The position numbers and the translations under genes are program-made. From NCBI GenBank assembly GCA_039707655.1, contig CM077673.1, positions 266,456,288 through 266,520,287 of the forward strand: a stretch of 64,000 nucleotides of DNA. The letters run 5' to 3'. Below are positions 11,685 to 24,135 of this stretch, piece after piece. The first letter of the stretch is position 1; each line of letters starts with the position of its first letter. The notes beneath the pieces were generated by a model. The model made no database searches and was not told the origin of the DNA. It was given only the letters and a program-made list of their open reading frames with translations. This stretch comes from Elymus sibiricus. Taxonomy: Eukaryota > Streptophyta > Magnoliopsida > Poales > Poaceae.

Positions 11685-14263
11685 CTGTACCGACCTAGGA
11701 GCCCTTGATTGATCGAACATGGCCGAGTCGAGTCTAGTGAAAAACTATTTTGAGTCTAGTTATATCGGAGAGTAGGATTCTTTTTACTCCTCTTCTATGC
11801 TCTGGTGAGGTATTCGACTTAGGAATTTTGATTCTACTCCTCTTCTCGCTCAAATTTTTTTTAGGATCACACGGGTATTTGGGAAACTATATGATGCCGA
11901 TGTGAAGAAATTCTATCTTGGTGCCTCCTGTTATCGAGGAGTAGAGCTCCGAGGGATTTTTGCACATCGTTATCATTCAGTTTCCTTAGTATCTCAGGAC
12001 GGAGGATGTTCGAAATTGCTTCAATACTTTTTGTGGCGAGATAAGTTTGGAGTCATCCAGTACTGGGGAGAGCGTCCAGGGCACTGCCATGTTTAGTATC
12101 GTTGTGATTACGAGTGTCTAAGGTAGACGAGTTTGCAGAGTTTCTTGGATTATGGTGTGGAAGGTTGCGGGTGCAGTTGTAGCTGATTACCTTGGGTACG
12201 TTCCTGGGTCCGCAACCCGAATCGCATAAACAAGAAAGACTTCGGAAATTCTTAGGTGGGAATTCAAGTAGTTACCTAGGATTATCCTTCCAACAAATGC
12301 AAATGGGTTATGTATTTGTTTCCGGCTTAATTCAAAAGCCTCATCTTTTGTTTTGTTGGATTATGGTAATTCGAGTTGCTTCGATGTCAAGTGGTGATTT
12401 CATATCTTTCCTAACCGGTGTGTTCTCATCAAGATAATTCATCCCTCTCCAATATTTGCAAGATCAATCCTCATATTCCTTCCGGAGTTCGTCTCATCTT
12501 TCCAAAGTTTTCTTTGTTTTGCCCACCCTCCCGCCTTTTTGCTTCAAGGATTAAATTCTCATTCAAGTGCCTTTTCTATTCATGTGATGCTTTCGCTATC
12601 TTTTCTTCCGTATGGTATCCGGTGATTCATTATGAAGATGCTCAAGTGCTCAAGTTCATCATTTCTTAGTATTCATCTGTGTTTTCTTTTCCAGTGGATT
12701 CATTCAAGCTTCCAGTACAATATCTCCTTCTAAGCAATCGTTTCAACGGTGTTTTCTTTGAGTGGGCTCATAACCCATATGGTTTTCCCCAGGATCTTAC
12801 CTGACTCTTCTAATCTTTCCGGGGATGTCCTCAAGTTCTTTTCAATATGACGTAAGAATGAATTTCATCAGTCATATTCCTTCCCGAAGATCGCTTCTAA
12901 ATCATTTTCATCGTTGGCTCAACCTTTCTTTATTCATTATCCCGGAGTGTCTCAATAATTCTTGGTGTTGTTTCTCGTTATCATTCTCAGTGTTGAAGAC
13001 CGAAGAAGATTTTCTCTTAAATCTTTGTTTGTTCTGCCGAAGATTCATGGTTTCAGCTTGTTGCTATCCTCTCTAATTGTTTTCGATCATGAGTAATTCT
13101 TTCCATATCTTATCCGGGGCATTCATAATTGTTTTCATTCCTCCATCCTCCGAAGGCCATCATTTCAGAAGATTTCTTCGTCCTCAGCTTTCAGCTTTCG
13201 TTCTCAAATTCTTCTAAATTGTTGTCTCTTCGTTCATATCTCAAGTATTCCGGCGCCTTGCTCAGTTTCTATTAGGCAAATCTTTATCTCTTCATTCTCA
13301 TGTATTCCCATTCGTTTCAATTCTCACCGGTGGTTCGTTCAAGACTTCTTTAAGTCTGTGCTCTATATCTCTCTCTTCTATACTTTTCAAGAAGAATAAG
13401 TGGTGTGTGAAATCCGTTGTTTGTCATCAATTAAACTTGATGAAGGATAAGCAAAACATAATTCTTATTCTTGATTCAACAAGGTGATTTCAAGCATTCT
13501 TCCAGAGGTTGTTCATGATATCAAATTCTCTATTCTAGTTGCTTATGTTTTCTTTTCCGGAGTCCCAAGTTTCTCAAGTATCTAGTCGGAAGTTCCATCT
13601 AAATCTTAGAAAGGTCATAATCTTATTCTTTCAACCTTCATTTCTTTTGATCATTCTTTTGTATATGGAGATTCTTCATCGTGGTTCTTCAAGGATTTAA
13701 TCCCTTCTCGAGGTGTTCTTCAAGATTCTTGTTGGAGGAGCTCAAGTATTCTTTATCTTGCATTTCAAAGTGCAATTCTTCCTCCATTATCTTTTGAGAT
13801 GGTGTTATAGCATTCTTGATTCATGAGGAGTCTTCAAGAGAAGTTGACAAGAATGAGATATGTAAACCCATCATCTTCCTCATTGGAGCTATCTTGGATT
13901 GGATTTCACCTAAAGCATTTCCTTAGGATTGTTGCCATCATGGTGCTCGTCAATGATGCAAGTTTTCAATGTATCCTCTTGGTGTCGGAAGTTTGAATGT
14001 CTTGTTGCTCCCAAGCAACCAATTGTTTTCCATTGTGGCCGGTTGTCACCTCATAATTTGAGATGTTTTCCATAAGCCCGCAACAAGCCTTTTCTTTTCG
14101 TTGTTGGTTTTTCAACAAATCTGTTCAACCTATGCTTTTCAAATTCAATGGTGGTAGAAGTTGTCTTTGTCTTCTTCGTTCTCTTCTCTCCAAAGTTCTA
14201 GCTTCTATTCTTTTGTTCCGGAGGCATTGTGTTGTTGCTCTATTCGTTCCTATATTTCGCCTA
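11685..14263 (+). other. Non-coding interior of LARD-like element
   Basis: About 2.6 kb rich in TTC and CTT (for example 12410-13740), without a long ORF or any retroelement protein motif. The interior ends abruptly at 14263 at the minisatellite unit. Nothing else was recognised. Confidence 0.6.
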
Positions 14264-14512
14264 AGGGCCCACCGATAGGTGTGTCATCAAAAACCGCACA
14301 ACGGAGGCATGGTCCACACACACGCATGGGTTGATACACACATAGCAGAAGAAAATCACTTTAAATATATTTTTAAAACAAGGATCTTAAGATTTATTTA
14401 GCTGGATTGACACACACACACACAACAAAAGAAAATCACTTTATATATATTTTCAAAACAAGGATCTTAAGATTTATTTAGCCGGATTGACATATGACTA
14501 TAGGCATTTACA
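14264..14512. repeat. Minisatellite continuation plus ~83-bp tandem duplication
   Basis: 14264-14340 is the remainder of the minisatellite unit interrupted at 6509 (agggcccaccgataggtgtg). It is followed by two tandem copies of a roughly 83-bp AT-rich unit containing agaaaatcactttaaatata and aaggatcttaagatttattt, at 14345-14425 and 14426-14495. Confidence 0.75.
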
Positions 14513-14522
14513 GCTAAATTCC

Positions 14523-14742
14523 TGTAGTGATCATATCACACCGCCTAAATGAACCTTGAGATCTAGCAACTTCCCAATCGGTCACCCATCCTTGGACTAA
14601 TCCACCCAAGGCACACTTACCTTCCGAGTTCCATTCGAATCAGTTAGGGGCTGGGACACTACAACTTGCTAATAAGGGTTGCCTCCTAGCATTTATAAGG
14701 TGTGCCCCGATGGGCACCTCATGGGACCAGCTAGGTATCACA
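14523..14742 (-). mobile_element. Cassandra-like LTR with 5S rRNA-derived segment
   Basis: Read on the minus strand, the segment starts TGTGATACC at 14742 and has a TATAAAT box around 14692-14699. At 14632-14566 it carries a diverged 5S rRNA part, including GGAACTCGGAAG, AAGTGTGC, the nearly intact box C AGGATGGGTGACC and TGGGAAGTT. 5S-containing LTRs are the hallmark of Cassandra TRIM retrotransposons. Only one LTR is visible, with no PBS or PPT, so this would be a solo or truncated LTR. A 5S-derived SINE is the alternative, but the upstream TATA-bearing sequence favours Cassandra. The limits are approximate and no TSD was found. Confidence 0.6.
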
Positions 14743-15130
14743 GATGTTTATGGCAGTGCTAGAAACCGTGTGCGATGCTAGCATGGCGGCGCTACCGATG
14801 CCGGCATGGACTGATGGTGACGTCTCGCTCATGCTCGATGGCGCGATGTCACTCTTGCGCTCTGGCCTGCTCTGTCTCGTCCTCCTCATCGAGAAGCTGG
14901 GTTGATGACGGGGCCGGCACTTCGGTGGGAAACCGATTGGGGGATTGGTGGGAGACTGATTGGGGGACTAGCGGGAGAAACTTGTTTGGATGGAATACCA
15001 TTTTAATATAACATTGATAACTTATGAAAGAAGGAAGTTTGTGCTAGCACGACACGTGCGCACACCGTGCTTACACACGCACGGGCTCCAGGCGGGTGTA
15101 TAGAACTGCTATAAATTATTCGTGGTTCGT
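14743..15130. other. CACTA interior, no recognised gene
   Basis: It contains a unit resembling CACTA repeats (agaaaccgtgtgcgatgcta at 14761) and a short ORF on plus (14775-15011) that looks like chance. A short internal direct repeat, ccgattgggggat / tgattgggggact, lies near 14930-14970. I see nothing else. Confidence 0.4.
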
Positions 15131-16765
15131 TTAGCCTTTTTTATACTACACTAATTAAGTTTTCTATGCATTTAATGTGCATAATTCAAATTTGAAGTAA
15201 AAGCACATGCTCCATGTTACCAAAATGGGTTGAAAAGCATATTTCTATCCTTAGGTTCCTTGTTTAGGTCTCATGCAATGAACGTGAATGGATTACAAAC
15301 ATCTCGACGTCGTGACTAGGCCACAAACATTGAGAAACATAGCTTTTAAATCCCCATAAATCAAAAACTCCTCTAAAATTCTTGAAACTTACCCCGGTGT
15401 CATGACATGGCACTTATACGACATGGTATTTTTTAACTAATCTAGGACAAGTTTTGGGACAAGTCTCTTGCACACCGGAACTTCTCTCAAGAAGGATCGT
15501 GGTTTCGATACGGAACATGTCACCTCTGTGGACGGAACAACATTCGGTGCCTCTTCTTTCCTTGATTTGTTTTCTACGTGCAACATAGACTAATACAAGT
15601 GCAGTGTTAAAATGTGGAATTCTTTAGGGCTTGTTTGGTGCCCTTTATACATTGATTGAGTTCTTCTAGCCATTTGATGTGCATAATTCAAATTTGAACT
15701 ACAAGCGCATACTCCAGGGCACCAATATGGGGTAGAAAACCATTTTATGTCCTTGGGTCCATTTAGGTCCCATGCAATGATTACAAACATCTCAGCGTCG
15801 TGACTAGGCCGCAAACTTTAAGAAACTTTGCTTTTAAATCCCCATAAATCCGAAACTCGTCTGAAATTCTTGAAACTTACCCCGCTGACATGACACGACA
15901 CTTATACGGCATGGTAATTTTTTGAACAATTTGGGACAAATTTTGGGACAAACCTCTTACAAATCACAGCGTTCCACGAGAAGCCTTGTGGTTTTGATAG
16001 GGAACATGTCACCTTTGTAGTCAAAACGACATTGAGTTTTCTAGGCACGCACTTAATGCGAAGAACTCAAATTTGAACTACAAGCACGTGCTCCACGGCA
16101 TCAAAATGGATTAAAAACCATTTTTGTGTCCTTCGGTCCCTATTTAGATCACATGCACTGAATATTAATGAATTACAAACATCTTTGTGTCGTGATTAGG
16201 CCGCAAACATTGAGAATCTTGGGTTTTAAATCCTCGAGACCCAAAGCTTGTCTAAAATTCATGAAACTTACCCATTGTCATGCCACGACACATATATTGG
16301 GACATATGCATCTTACAAGCCAAAGCTTATGCAAGAAGCCTCGTGATTTCGATAGGGAACATGTCACCTTTGGTGGCTAAACTACATTCAATGCATCCTC
16401 TAGTGCACCAATTCGGCCCTTTTTATACATTAATTGTGTTTTCTAAGGATTTAATATGCATAATTCAAATTTTGAACTAGAAGCACATGCTCTAGTGCAC
16501 AAAAAATCGTTGGAAAATAATTTTTGTGTCCATGGGTGCTTGCTTAGGTCTCATGCAACGAATGTGAATGAATTAGAAACATTAAAGCATGATAGCCCGG
16601 CCGCAATCATTGATAATCTTGGTTTTTGAATTCCCGTAAATACAAAACTCGTATGAAATTCATGAACCTTATCCTGGTGTCATGACACGGCTCATATAGG
16701 TCTTGGTACCATACGTTTTCCAATTTGAGAAGGCTACACAATAAGAGGTAATGTAGACATTTTGG
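15130..16765. repeat. ~390-bp satellite, four degenerate tandem units, within CACTA
   Basis: Four units begin near 15146, 15644, 16030 and 16425. Each contains an aattcaaatttgaa segment, then a catgcaatga segment, a cgtcgtgactaggccgcaaac segment, a cttgaaacttaccccg segment and tcgatagggaacatgtcacc (the last not clearly present in unit 4). Spacing is about 500, 385 and 395 bases. Period and composition recall Triticeae 350-380-bp satellites, but I cannot assign a named family from memory. Confidence 0.7.
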
Positions 16766-16784
16766 AACAAATAGTTGCCATGTT

Positions 16785-17041
16785 ATTATCACAAACGGTT
16801 GAATTACATGAATCGTGTGCGTTCTAATAACCATTTGGTGCCCCGCGTACAACTTTTTTTTTACTTTATATATGTGGGTGCCATGGGTGCATGTGTTTGA
16901 TGACACGACGCGTGCGAGCTTTCCGCCGCGCAGGCTCGACGGGACGCATGAGAGTAGTCTGCTGCGCAGTCTCATCGGGAAGCAAGACTTTGACCAACGC
17001 CCTTCGCTTGCCTCGCTTCCAACTTCTGAATTAACGGTGTC
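16785..17041. other. CACTA interior island with sub-terminal-type unit
   Basis: tatcacaaacggttgaatta and gaatcgtgtgcg belong to the CACTA repeat vocabulary. The island ends at the target site of the next retrotransposon; its last five bases, gtgtc (17037-17041), are the left TSD. Confidence 0.5.
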
Positions 17042-18613
17042 TGATACCTAAGATCTGCATTGGGTTTTTCGTGAAGAGGAACGGGTTATTGCAGCACAAT
17101 GTGGATAAGTATTTCCCTCAGTTATGAAACCAAGGTTTATCGAACCAATAGGAATACCAATCCTCAATCGTCTTCAGCGGCTGCCCACAAAAGAGCAAAC
17201 AACTTACACCCAATGCTAGCAAGAGGGTTGTCAATCCCCTTGGTCTCGTTATTTGCAAGCAAGTGAGTTGTGTAGATAATTGTAAATTGCAAAATAAAAT
17301 AACCGCAAATAAATGGTAGCAAGGTAATAGTAGCGTTTGTAAATATATAAGTGAATAGACCCAGGGGCCATAGTGTTCTCTAGTGCCATCTCTCATAAAA
17401 ATAGCATACGGTGGGTAAACAAATTACTGTTGGGCAATTGATAGAAAAGCGGATAGTTATGCGATTTTCACGGCAATGATCATGTGTATATAGGCATCAC
17501 GTCCATAAGAAAATAGGCCAAATCCTGCCTGCACCTATTACTATTACTCCACTCATCGAACGCTATCCAACATGCATCTAGAGTATTAAGTAAAACAGAG
17601 TAATGCTTGGAGAACGATGACATGATGTAGACAAAGTAAACTCAAGAAATATGAATAAACCCCATCGTTTTATCCTTAGTAGCAGCAACACAAATACGTA
17701 TCTTGTCCTACTTTGTCACTGGGATATAGAAACTCGCTAGGTTGAACCTACTACAATGCACCTCTCTCACTGAAGAAATATCAATCTAGTTGGCCAAACT
17801 ATTTCAATAGATCGGAGAGAATTATGAAGCTATAATGATCATGCACATAAGAATCATATTAGATTTCAGAGAAGACTCAAATATTTATCATGAATAATCT
17901 GAAAATAAACCCACAATTCATCGGATCCCAAAAAACGCACCATACAAAGGGATTATATCGGATAGATCAAGGCAAAGATGCGATGAACATTGTATTGAAG
18001 ATCAAGAGAGAGAGAGAGAGATTGCCATCTAGGTACTACCTACGGACCCGTAGGTCTGTGGTGAACTACTCACACATCATCATGAGGGTAGCAAGGTTGA
18101 TGAAGAGGCCCTCCGTGATCGATCCCCCTCCGGCAGGGTGCCGGAACGGAGCTCTAGATGGGCTCCCGTCGGAACAGCGACTTGCGGCGACGTAAAAAGT
18201 GTTTCGAAACCTCCTCTAGGGTTTTTGGGATATTAGAGAATTTATAGGCCCGAGAGGGGCGTCGGGGGAGCCACGAGGGGGCCAGAGCACATCAGGGCGC
18301 GCCCCCCTGGGGTGCGCCCTATTGTGTGCTGGTGCCCTCGTGCGGCTCCTGGCCTCCTTCCGAAGCTTCCAGGTCTTCTTTTGGTCCAGAAAAAATCATA
18401 AAAAAGTTTCATGGCAATTGGACTTGGTTTGGTACTGTAAACCTAAAAAGTAAAAAAACATGCAGAAAACAGCATCTGGCACTGGGCACTGGGTCAATAG
18501 GTTAGTGCTCAAAAATATTATAAATTGGTAAATAAATGCCCAAAAAGTATCCTAGAATGATAATATATCAGCATGGAACAATAAAAAAATATAGATACGT
18601 TGGACACGTATCA
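17042..18613 (-). repeat. 3' LTR (1572 bp)
   Basis: On minus it starts TGATACGTGTCCAACGTATC at 18613. A TATAAA box lies at 18246-18241, immediately downstream (about 20 bases) of a GC-rich inverted repeat centred on gggcgcgcccccc (18267-18349). A short GA microsatellite lies at 18005-18019. The copy at 22294-23863 is highly similar. Confidence 0.85.
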
Positions 18614-18614
18614 A

Positions 18615-18629
18615 GCATCCCCAAGCTTA
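18615..18629 (-). other. Terminal polypurine tract
   Basis: Minus-strand TAAGCTTGGGGATGC sits just before the 3' LTR start. Related copies occur inside the element at 20753-20768 (same core) and around 20810-20826. Confidence 0.6.
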
Positions 18630-21484
18630 ATTCCTGCTCGTCCTCGAGTAGGTAAATGATAAAAACAGAATTTTTGATTTGACATGCTACCCATTATGTA
18701 ATCTTTTGTATGTATGCTCATTGAGAAACGATGAATTAACAAACATTAACATAGCAATACTTGTAACTATAAGAAACAATATCATTAATTTTTTAAAGTA
18801 TACGATCCTCAAAGAATATTTACCGCCATTCATCTTATTATATTTGCAACTCATGGCTCCATCTTCACCACATTAATACAAATGTTAAGCACCACAGTGT
18901 CCAAGTCGGGCAATTGGATCGTACTTTTTCAATATGCATCAACTTTTTATTCTTCACGCAATACATGAGCGTGAGCCATTCGACATAGCATGTAGGTGGA
19001 ATAGAATATGGTGGTAGATATCAAAGGGGTAAAAAGTGGAGAAGATTGTCTCACGTCAACTAGGTGAACCAACGGGCTATGGAGATGCCCATCAATAGAT
19101 GTCAATGCAAGGAGTAGGGATTTCCATGCAAATGATGCACTAGAGCTATAAGTGTATGAAAGCTCGACTGAAGCTAGGTGGGTGTGCATCCGACTTGCCT
19201 GCTCATGAAGACTTCGGGCATTTGAGGAAGCCCATCATCGGAATATACAAGCCAAGTTTATAATGAAAAGGTAATTCCCACTAGCATATGAAAGTGACAA
19301 AATAAGAGACTCTCTATATGAAGAACATGGTGCCACTTTTAGGCACAAGTGTGGTAAAGGATAGTAGCACAGTCCATTCTCTCTTTTTCTCTCATTTCTT
19401 TCATGGTGGGCTTTTTTTATTTTCTTTTTTCGCCTCCCCCATTTTTTGTGGTGGGCTCATTTGGCCTCCCCCATTTTTTCATTTTTCGTCCGGAGTCTCA
19501 TCCCGACTTGTGGGGGAATCATAGTCTCCATCATCCTTTCCTCACCAGAACAATGCTCTAATAAGGATGATCATCACACTTTATTTACTTACAACTCAAT
19601 ATGAAAAACTGATAGTACGATATGACTCTATATGAATGCCTCTGGTAGTGTACCAGGATGTGCAAGATCTAGCGTGACATGTATCAAAAATTTGATGAAC
19701 GATGGCTTTGCCACAAATACTATGTCAGCTCTATATGATCATGCAATGCAATATGATGATGAACAACTAGTCATGTGAAGTGACGATGGAATTTGCATGG
19801 CAATATATCTCAGAATGGCTATGGAAATGCCATGAGGTAGGTATGGTGGCTGTTTTGAGGAAGATATAATGAGGCTTATGTGTAACAGAGCGTGTCATGT
19901 CACGGGGTTTGGATGCACCGGCGAAAGTTGCACCGATCCTCATGGTGAGAATGGGCTATGCACGGTACCGAAGAGGTAGCTAATATGAGAAGGTCAAAAT
20001 GCGTATGTCCATGGTATCACATTAGTCATAAAGAACTCATATACTTATTGCAAAGTTTTATTAGTTTTATCATAAATCAAAGTACTACTCACATGCCCCG
20101 AGGGAGGAGGTTGGTAGGAGTTAACCATCGCGTGCCCCCGACTCGAAACAACACTAGGATTTCAACGAGGAATAGAAATGCTCACACATCATCACCATGC
20201 CTCTTTATTTTTTAGACGAACAAGAAGTTAACACCTCTTAATATCGACACTTCTATGAATCAATAATTATGAACTCACACCTTTTTCATATTACCACATC
20301 AATGTCATTAACCCACAATTTCTCTATATGTGCTACATGATGGTTTTGATTATCACTCATTGAATACCTATTATTTTTGGACTAGTCTTATGACCCATGC
20401 AAATTACCGTCACTATTCATTAAGTCTCAAACAAATATAAGTGAAGAGCAAGAGTGAAATTATTTCTATAAAATCTACATGCCACCGTGCTCAAAAGATA
20501 TAAGCGACGTACTAGAGCAACTTCTAAGCTCAAAAAATATAAGTGAAGCACATATAGTATTCTAACAAATTATGATGAAGGTGTGTATCTCTCAAATAGG
20601 TGTGTCCAGCAAATGATGATTGTGGAAAATTGAAAGTAAAAGCTAACAAAAGCAAACGACGGTCCAAGCAAAACTCATATCATGTAATGAATAAAAATGT
20701 AGCTCCAAGTGACATACCGATGGATTGGGACGAAAGAGGGGATGCCTTCCGGGGCATCCCCAAGCTTAGACGCTTGAGTCTTCTTTAGAACATTACCTTG
20801 TGGTGCCTTGGGCATCCCCAATCTTAGGCTCTCGCTACTCCTTATTCCATGGCCCATCATGATAACACCCAAAACTTGAAAACTTCAATCACACAAAACT
20901 CAACAAAACTTCGTGAGATCCGTTAGTATAAGCAACATATTTAATACTTTATGTACTGTTATAAATTGATGCTTATTTCATTTTTGCGTAATAGTTACTG
21001 TATTCTAACTTCTCCATGGCTTATACCCCCCGATACAATCCATAGCATAATCAAAACAAGCAAACTATGCAAGCAAAAACAGAATCTGTCTAAAACAGAA
21101 CAGTCTGTAGCAATGTGTAGAGAGCCTATACTTCTGAAACTCTAAAAATTCTTAAAAATTAGTAAAACGTGGGAAATTTGTATAGCAATACTTTGTAAAA
21201 ATTTCAGATCATTATCACTCTCCAGTAAAAAATGAAAATTCCTGTACTTGAGTCAAAAGTTTCTTTTTTGTTTCAGCATTGTTTCTACTCATCTTGTGAG
21301 TCATCCCAAAAGCTTTACTTGGCACAAAAACTAATTAAAACATAAAAACATAATCATTACAGAGGCAATAATAATGTTATCAAAAATTAACATAAATTAA
21401 AAAAGCAAAAATAAAGATAACTATTGGGTTGCCTCCCAACAAGCGCTATTCTTTTATGCCCCTAGCTAGGCATAATGCATAGTT

Positions 21485-22116
21485 TCAAGTGTTATCGTCT
21501 TTGGCATCAAGCTTCTTAATAACAAAACCATGGGTAATAGGAACAATGGGAGGCTTGAAGATAGGATATTTTATCAAGTTTACAAAATTGGGATGAACAC
21601 TAATCATTTTGAGATCTTTGTTTCTTTTGGAAGGAGGTGTACTAATGCTCTTAGGAATGTATACGAACTTGGGACTTTTGTTTTGTGAGATACTAGCATT
21701 AGTTTTAGATGGTGTGAAAGCGGAACCTACTTTGTCGATGACATCCTCCATTTTATCAATTCTACTCAAACGTTAATCTACCCTCTTATCAATAATTGTT
21801 TCCTTTTCTTTTAAAGTTTTCAAAGTCATTCCTACACGTGACCCAAATTGAGCGATATGATTATGAAGTTTTTTATCTAACTCCTCAATTGGTTCACTAG
21901 TGATCACTTTTGTTTCAATAGCATCAAGAGTATTTCCCAAGTTGTCACACCAACGTAAAAATTATAAAGCAAAGTAGTGGTGGATAACTTATTAGTTGCT
22001 TTATTTTGAACGTGGCAAATCCTATACCATGCATCTTTCAAACTTTCTCCTCCCCTTTGTTTAAAGTTGACAACATCATTATTGGGAGTAACGCGAACAA
22101 AGGAAGAACTAGCCAT
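21485..22116 (-). pseudogene. Truncated gag-like remnant
   Basis: An ATG at 22116 opens a short frame of about 70 residues containing RGGESLKDAWYRICH, a motif typical of the Gypsy gag core, where a Glu-Ser-Leu...Ala-Trp-x-Arg pattern is common. It stops at 21904. Another frame from 21769 to 21485 starts MSRIDKMEDVIDKV. Both are short and no zinc knuckle or protease follows, so functional gag is unlikely. Confidence 0.5.
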
Positions 22117-22264
22117 GACTTCAAACAAGAAAACTAGTAACAAGCAAAGATAGACATTTTTGTATTTTTGATTTTTATGAGACAACCTAAATATAATAGC
22201 AAATAAAAAGAAGAACAAGTGAATGATAATTTGTGTGATGTTACTTGATAGTTGATGATGATAC

Positions 22265-22282
22265 TCCCCGGCAACGGCGCCA
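22265..22282 (-). other. Primer-binding site, tRNA-Asp type
   Basis: The 18 bases on minus, TGGCGCCGTTGCCGGGGA, are complementary to the 3' end of plant tRNA-Asp(GUC) including CCA. They lie 11 bases inside the 5' LTR boundary at 22294. Confidence 0.85.
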
Positions 22283-22293
22283 CAAATCCTTCC

Positions 22294-23863
22294 TGATACT
22301 TGTGATATGCGTTGGGTTTTCCGTGAAGAGGAACGGGTTATCGCAGCACAATGTGGGTAAGTATTTCCCTCAGTTCTGAAACCAAGGTTTATCAAACCAA
22401 TAGGAATACCAATTCTTAACCGTCTCCAGGGGCTGCACACAAAAGAGCAAACAACTCGCACCCAACACTGGCAAAAGGGTTGTCAATCGCCTTGGTATCG
22501 TTATTTGCAAGCAAGTGAGTTGTGTAGATAATTGTAAATTGCAAAATAAAATAAAAGCAACTAAATGGCAGCAAGGTAATAGTAGCATTTGTAAATATAT
22601 AAGTGAATAGACCCGGGGGCCGTAGTGTTCTCTAGTGGCATCTCTCATAAAAATAGCATACGGTGGGTAAACAAATTACCGTTGGGCAATTGATAGAAAA
22701 GCGGATAGTTATGCGATTTTCACGACAATGATCATGTGTATATAGGCATCACGTCCATAAGCAAATAGGCCAACTCCTGCCTGCACCTATTACTATTACT
22801 CCACTCATCGACCGCTATCCAACATGCATCGAGAGTATTAAGTAAAATAGAGTAATGCTTGGAGAACGATGACATGCTGTGGACAAAGTAAACTCAAGCA
22901 ATATGAATAAACCCCATCGTTTTATCCTTAGTAGCAGCAACACAAAGACGTATCTTCTCCCCTACTTTGTCACTGGGATATAGAAACTCGCCAGGTTTAA
23001 CCTACTACAACGCAGCTCTCTCACCGAAGAAATATCAATCTAGTTGGCCAAACTATTTCAATAGATCGGAGAGAATTACAAAGCTATAATGATCATGCAC
23101 ATAAGAATCATATTAGATTTCAGAGAAGACTCAAATATTTATCATGAATGATCTAAACATAAACCCACAATTCATCGGATCCCAACGAACGCACCATACA
23201 AAGGGATTACATCCGATAGATCAAGGCAAAGATGCGATGAATATTGTATTGAAGATCAAGAGAGAGTGATTGCCATCTAGGTACTACCTACGGACCCGTA
23301 GGTCTGTGGTGAACTACTCACACATCATCATGAGGGCAACAAGGTTGATGAAGAGGCCCTCCGTGATTGACCCCCCCTCCGATAGGGTGCCGGAACGGAG
23401 CTCTAGATGGGCTCCCATCAGAACAAAGACTTGTGGCGGCGTAAAAAGTGTTTCGGGACCTCCTCTAGGGTTTTTGGGATATTAGAGAATTTATAGGCCA
23501 GAGAGGGGGGTCGGGAGAGCCACGAGGGGGCCAGCACACATCAGGGCGCGACCCCCCTGGGGCGTGCCCTGTTGTGTGTTGGTGCCCTCGTGTGGCTCCC
23601 GCCCTCCTTCCGAAGCTTCTAGGTCTTCTTTTGGTCCAGAAAAAATCTTAAAAAAAATTCGTGGCAATTGGACTTCGTTTGGTACTGTAAACCTGAAAAG
23701 TAAAAAAAAAATGCAGAAAACAACAACTGGCACTAGGCACTGGGTCAATAGGTTAGTGCTCAAAATATTAGAAATTGGTAAATAAATGCCCAAAAAGTAT
23801 CCTAGAATGATAGTATATCAGCACGGAACAATAAAAAATTATAGATACGTTGGACACGTATCA
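22294..23863 (-). repeat. 5' LTR (1570 bp)
   Basis: Partner of 17042-18613. Its TATAAA is at 23495-23490 and its GC-rich inverted repeat at 23517-23599. Differences from the partner are scattered base changes with few indels. Confidence 0.85.
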
Positions 23864-24135
23864 GCGTCCGTCCCGCTATTTATCATGCGGTTAATGCCCC
23901 CTGACGGAGGGACTAGTTTGCTTGTGATCCATTGCCCCACTCAACATAACCATTGTTTTGTTCGTGCCTCGCTCGCTGATAACTTGACTTTTCGCCTGTT
24001 TTTGACTCATATACATGTACCTACAAACGAAATAATATAACGACAAATTCGCACCGGCAAAGGATAATAATTCTCTTACATATTCAGGATAATAAAAAAT
24101 GCTACATGCGGCAACTCCCCAAAGACACATGGGCA
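23864..24135. other. CACTA interior island
   Basis: 272 bases of host CACTA sequence trapped between two retrotransposons. It starts with the right TSD gcgtc of one and ends with the left TSD gggca of the next. No gene or repeat was recognised. Confidence 0.6.

Larger units (their letters stand above)
6510..14263 (+). mobile_element. LARD-like Gypsy retrotransposon, 3' half missing
   Basis: A 5.16-kb 5' LTR (6510-11669, TGTAACAGCC to GGCGTTACA) is followed by a tRNA-Met primer-binding site and about 2.6 kb of T-rich internal sequence with no gag or pol. There is no PPT and no second LTR. Instead the internal sequence runs straight into the minisatellite unit that the insertion interrupted. 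The size of the LTR and the non-coding interior recall the LARD class, such as barley Sukkula; the family is tentative. The left junction is the clean LTR terminus. The right junction lacks the expected 5-bp duplication, so a deletion removed the 3' internal part and the 3' LTR. Confidence 0.75.
17042..23863 (-). mobile_element. Gypsy LTR retrotransposon with little coding capacity (tRNA-Asp primed)
   Basis: The two LTRs (17042-18613 and 22294-23863) begin and end with TGATAC/GTATCA. The flanking 5 bp are GTGTC (17037-17041) and GCGTC (23864-23868), a TSD with one mismatch. The primer-binding site next to the right LTR fixes the orientation as minus. The 3.7-kb interior has only short gag-like remnants and no protease, RT, RNase H or integrase, so the element needed proteins in trans. 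LTR termini and tRNA-Asp priming fit the Athila/Tat branch of Gypsy and abundant Triticeae families of the Sabrina/Fatima kind; the name is tentative. Apart from gag remnants and PPT copies, 18630-21480 is non-coding. Confidence 0.85.

Noticed and set aside
14566..14632. Functional 5S rRNA gene
   Set aside because: Only part of a 5S sequence with many changes, embedded in an LTR-like unit; no terminator and no tandem 5S array.
22265..22282. tRNA-Asp gene fragment
   Set aside because: Only the 18 bases complementary to the tRNA 3' end are present, next to an LTR end: a primer-binding site.
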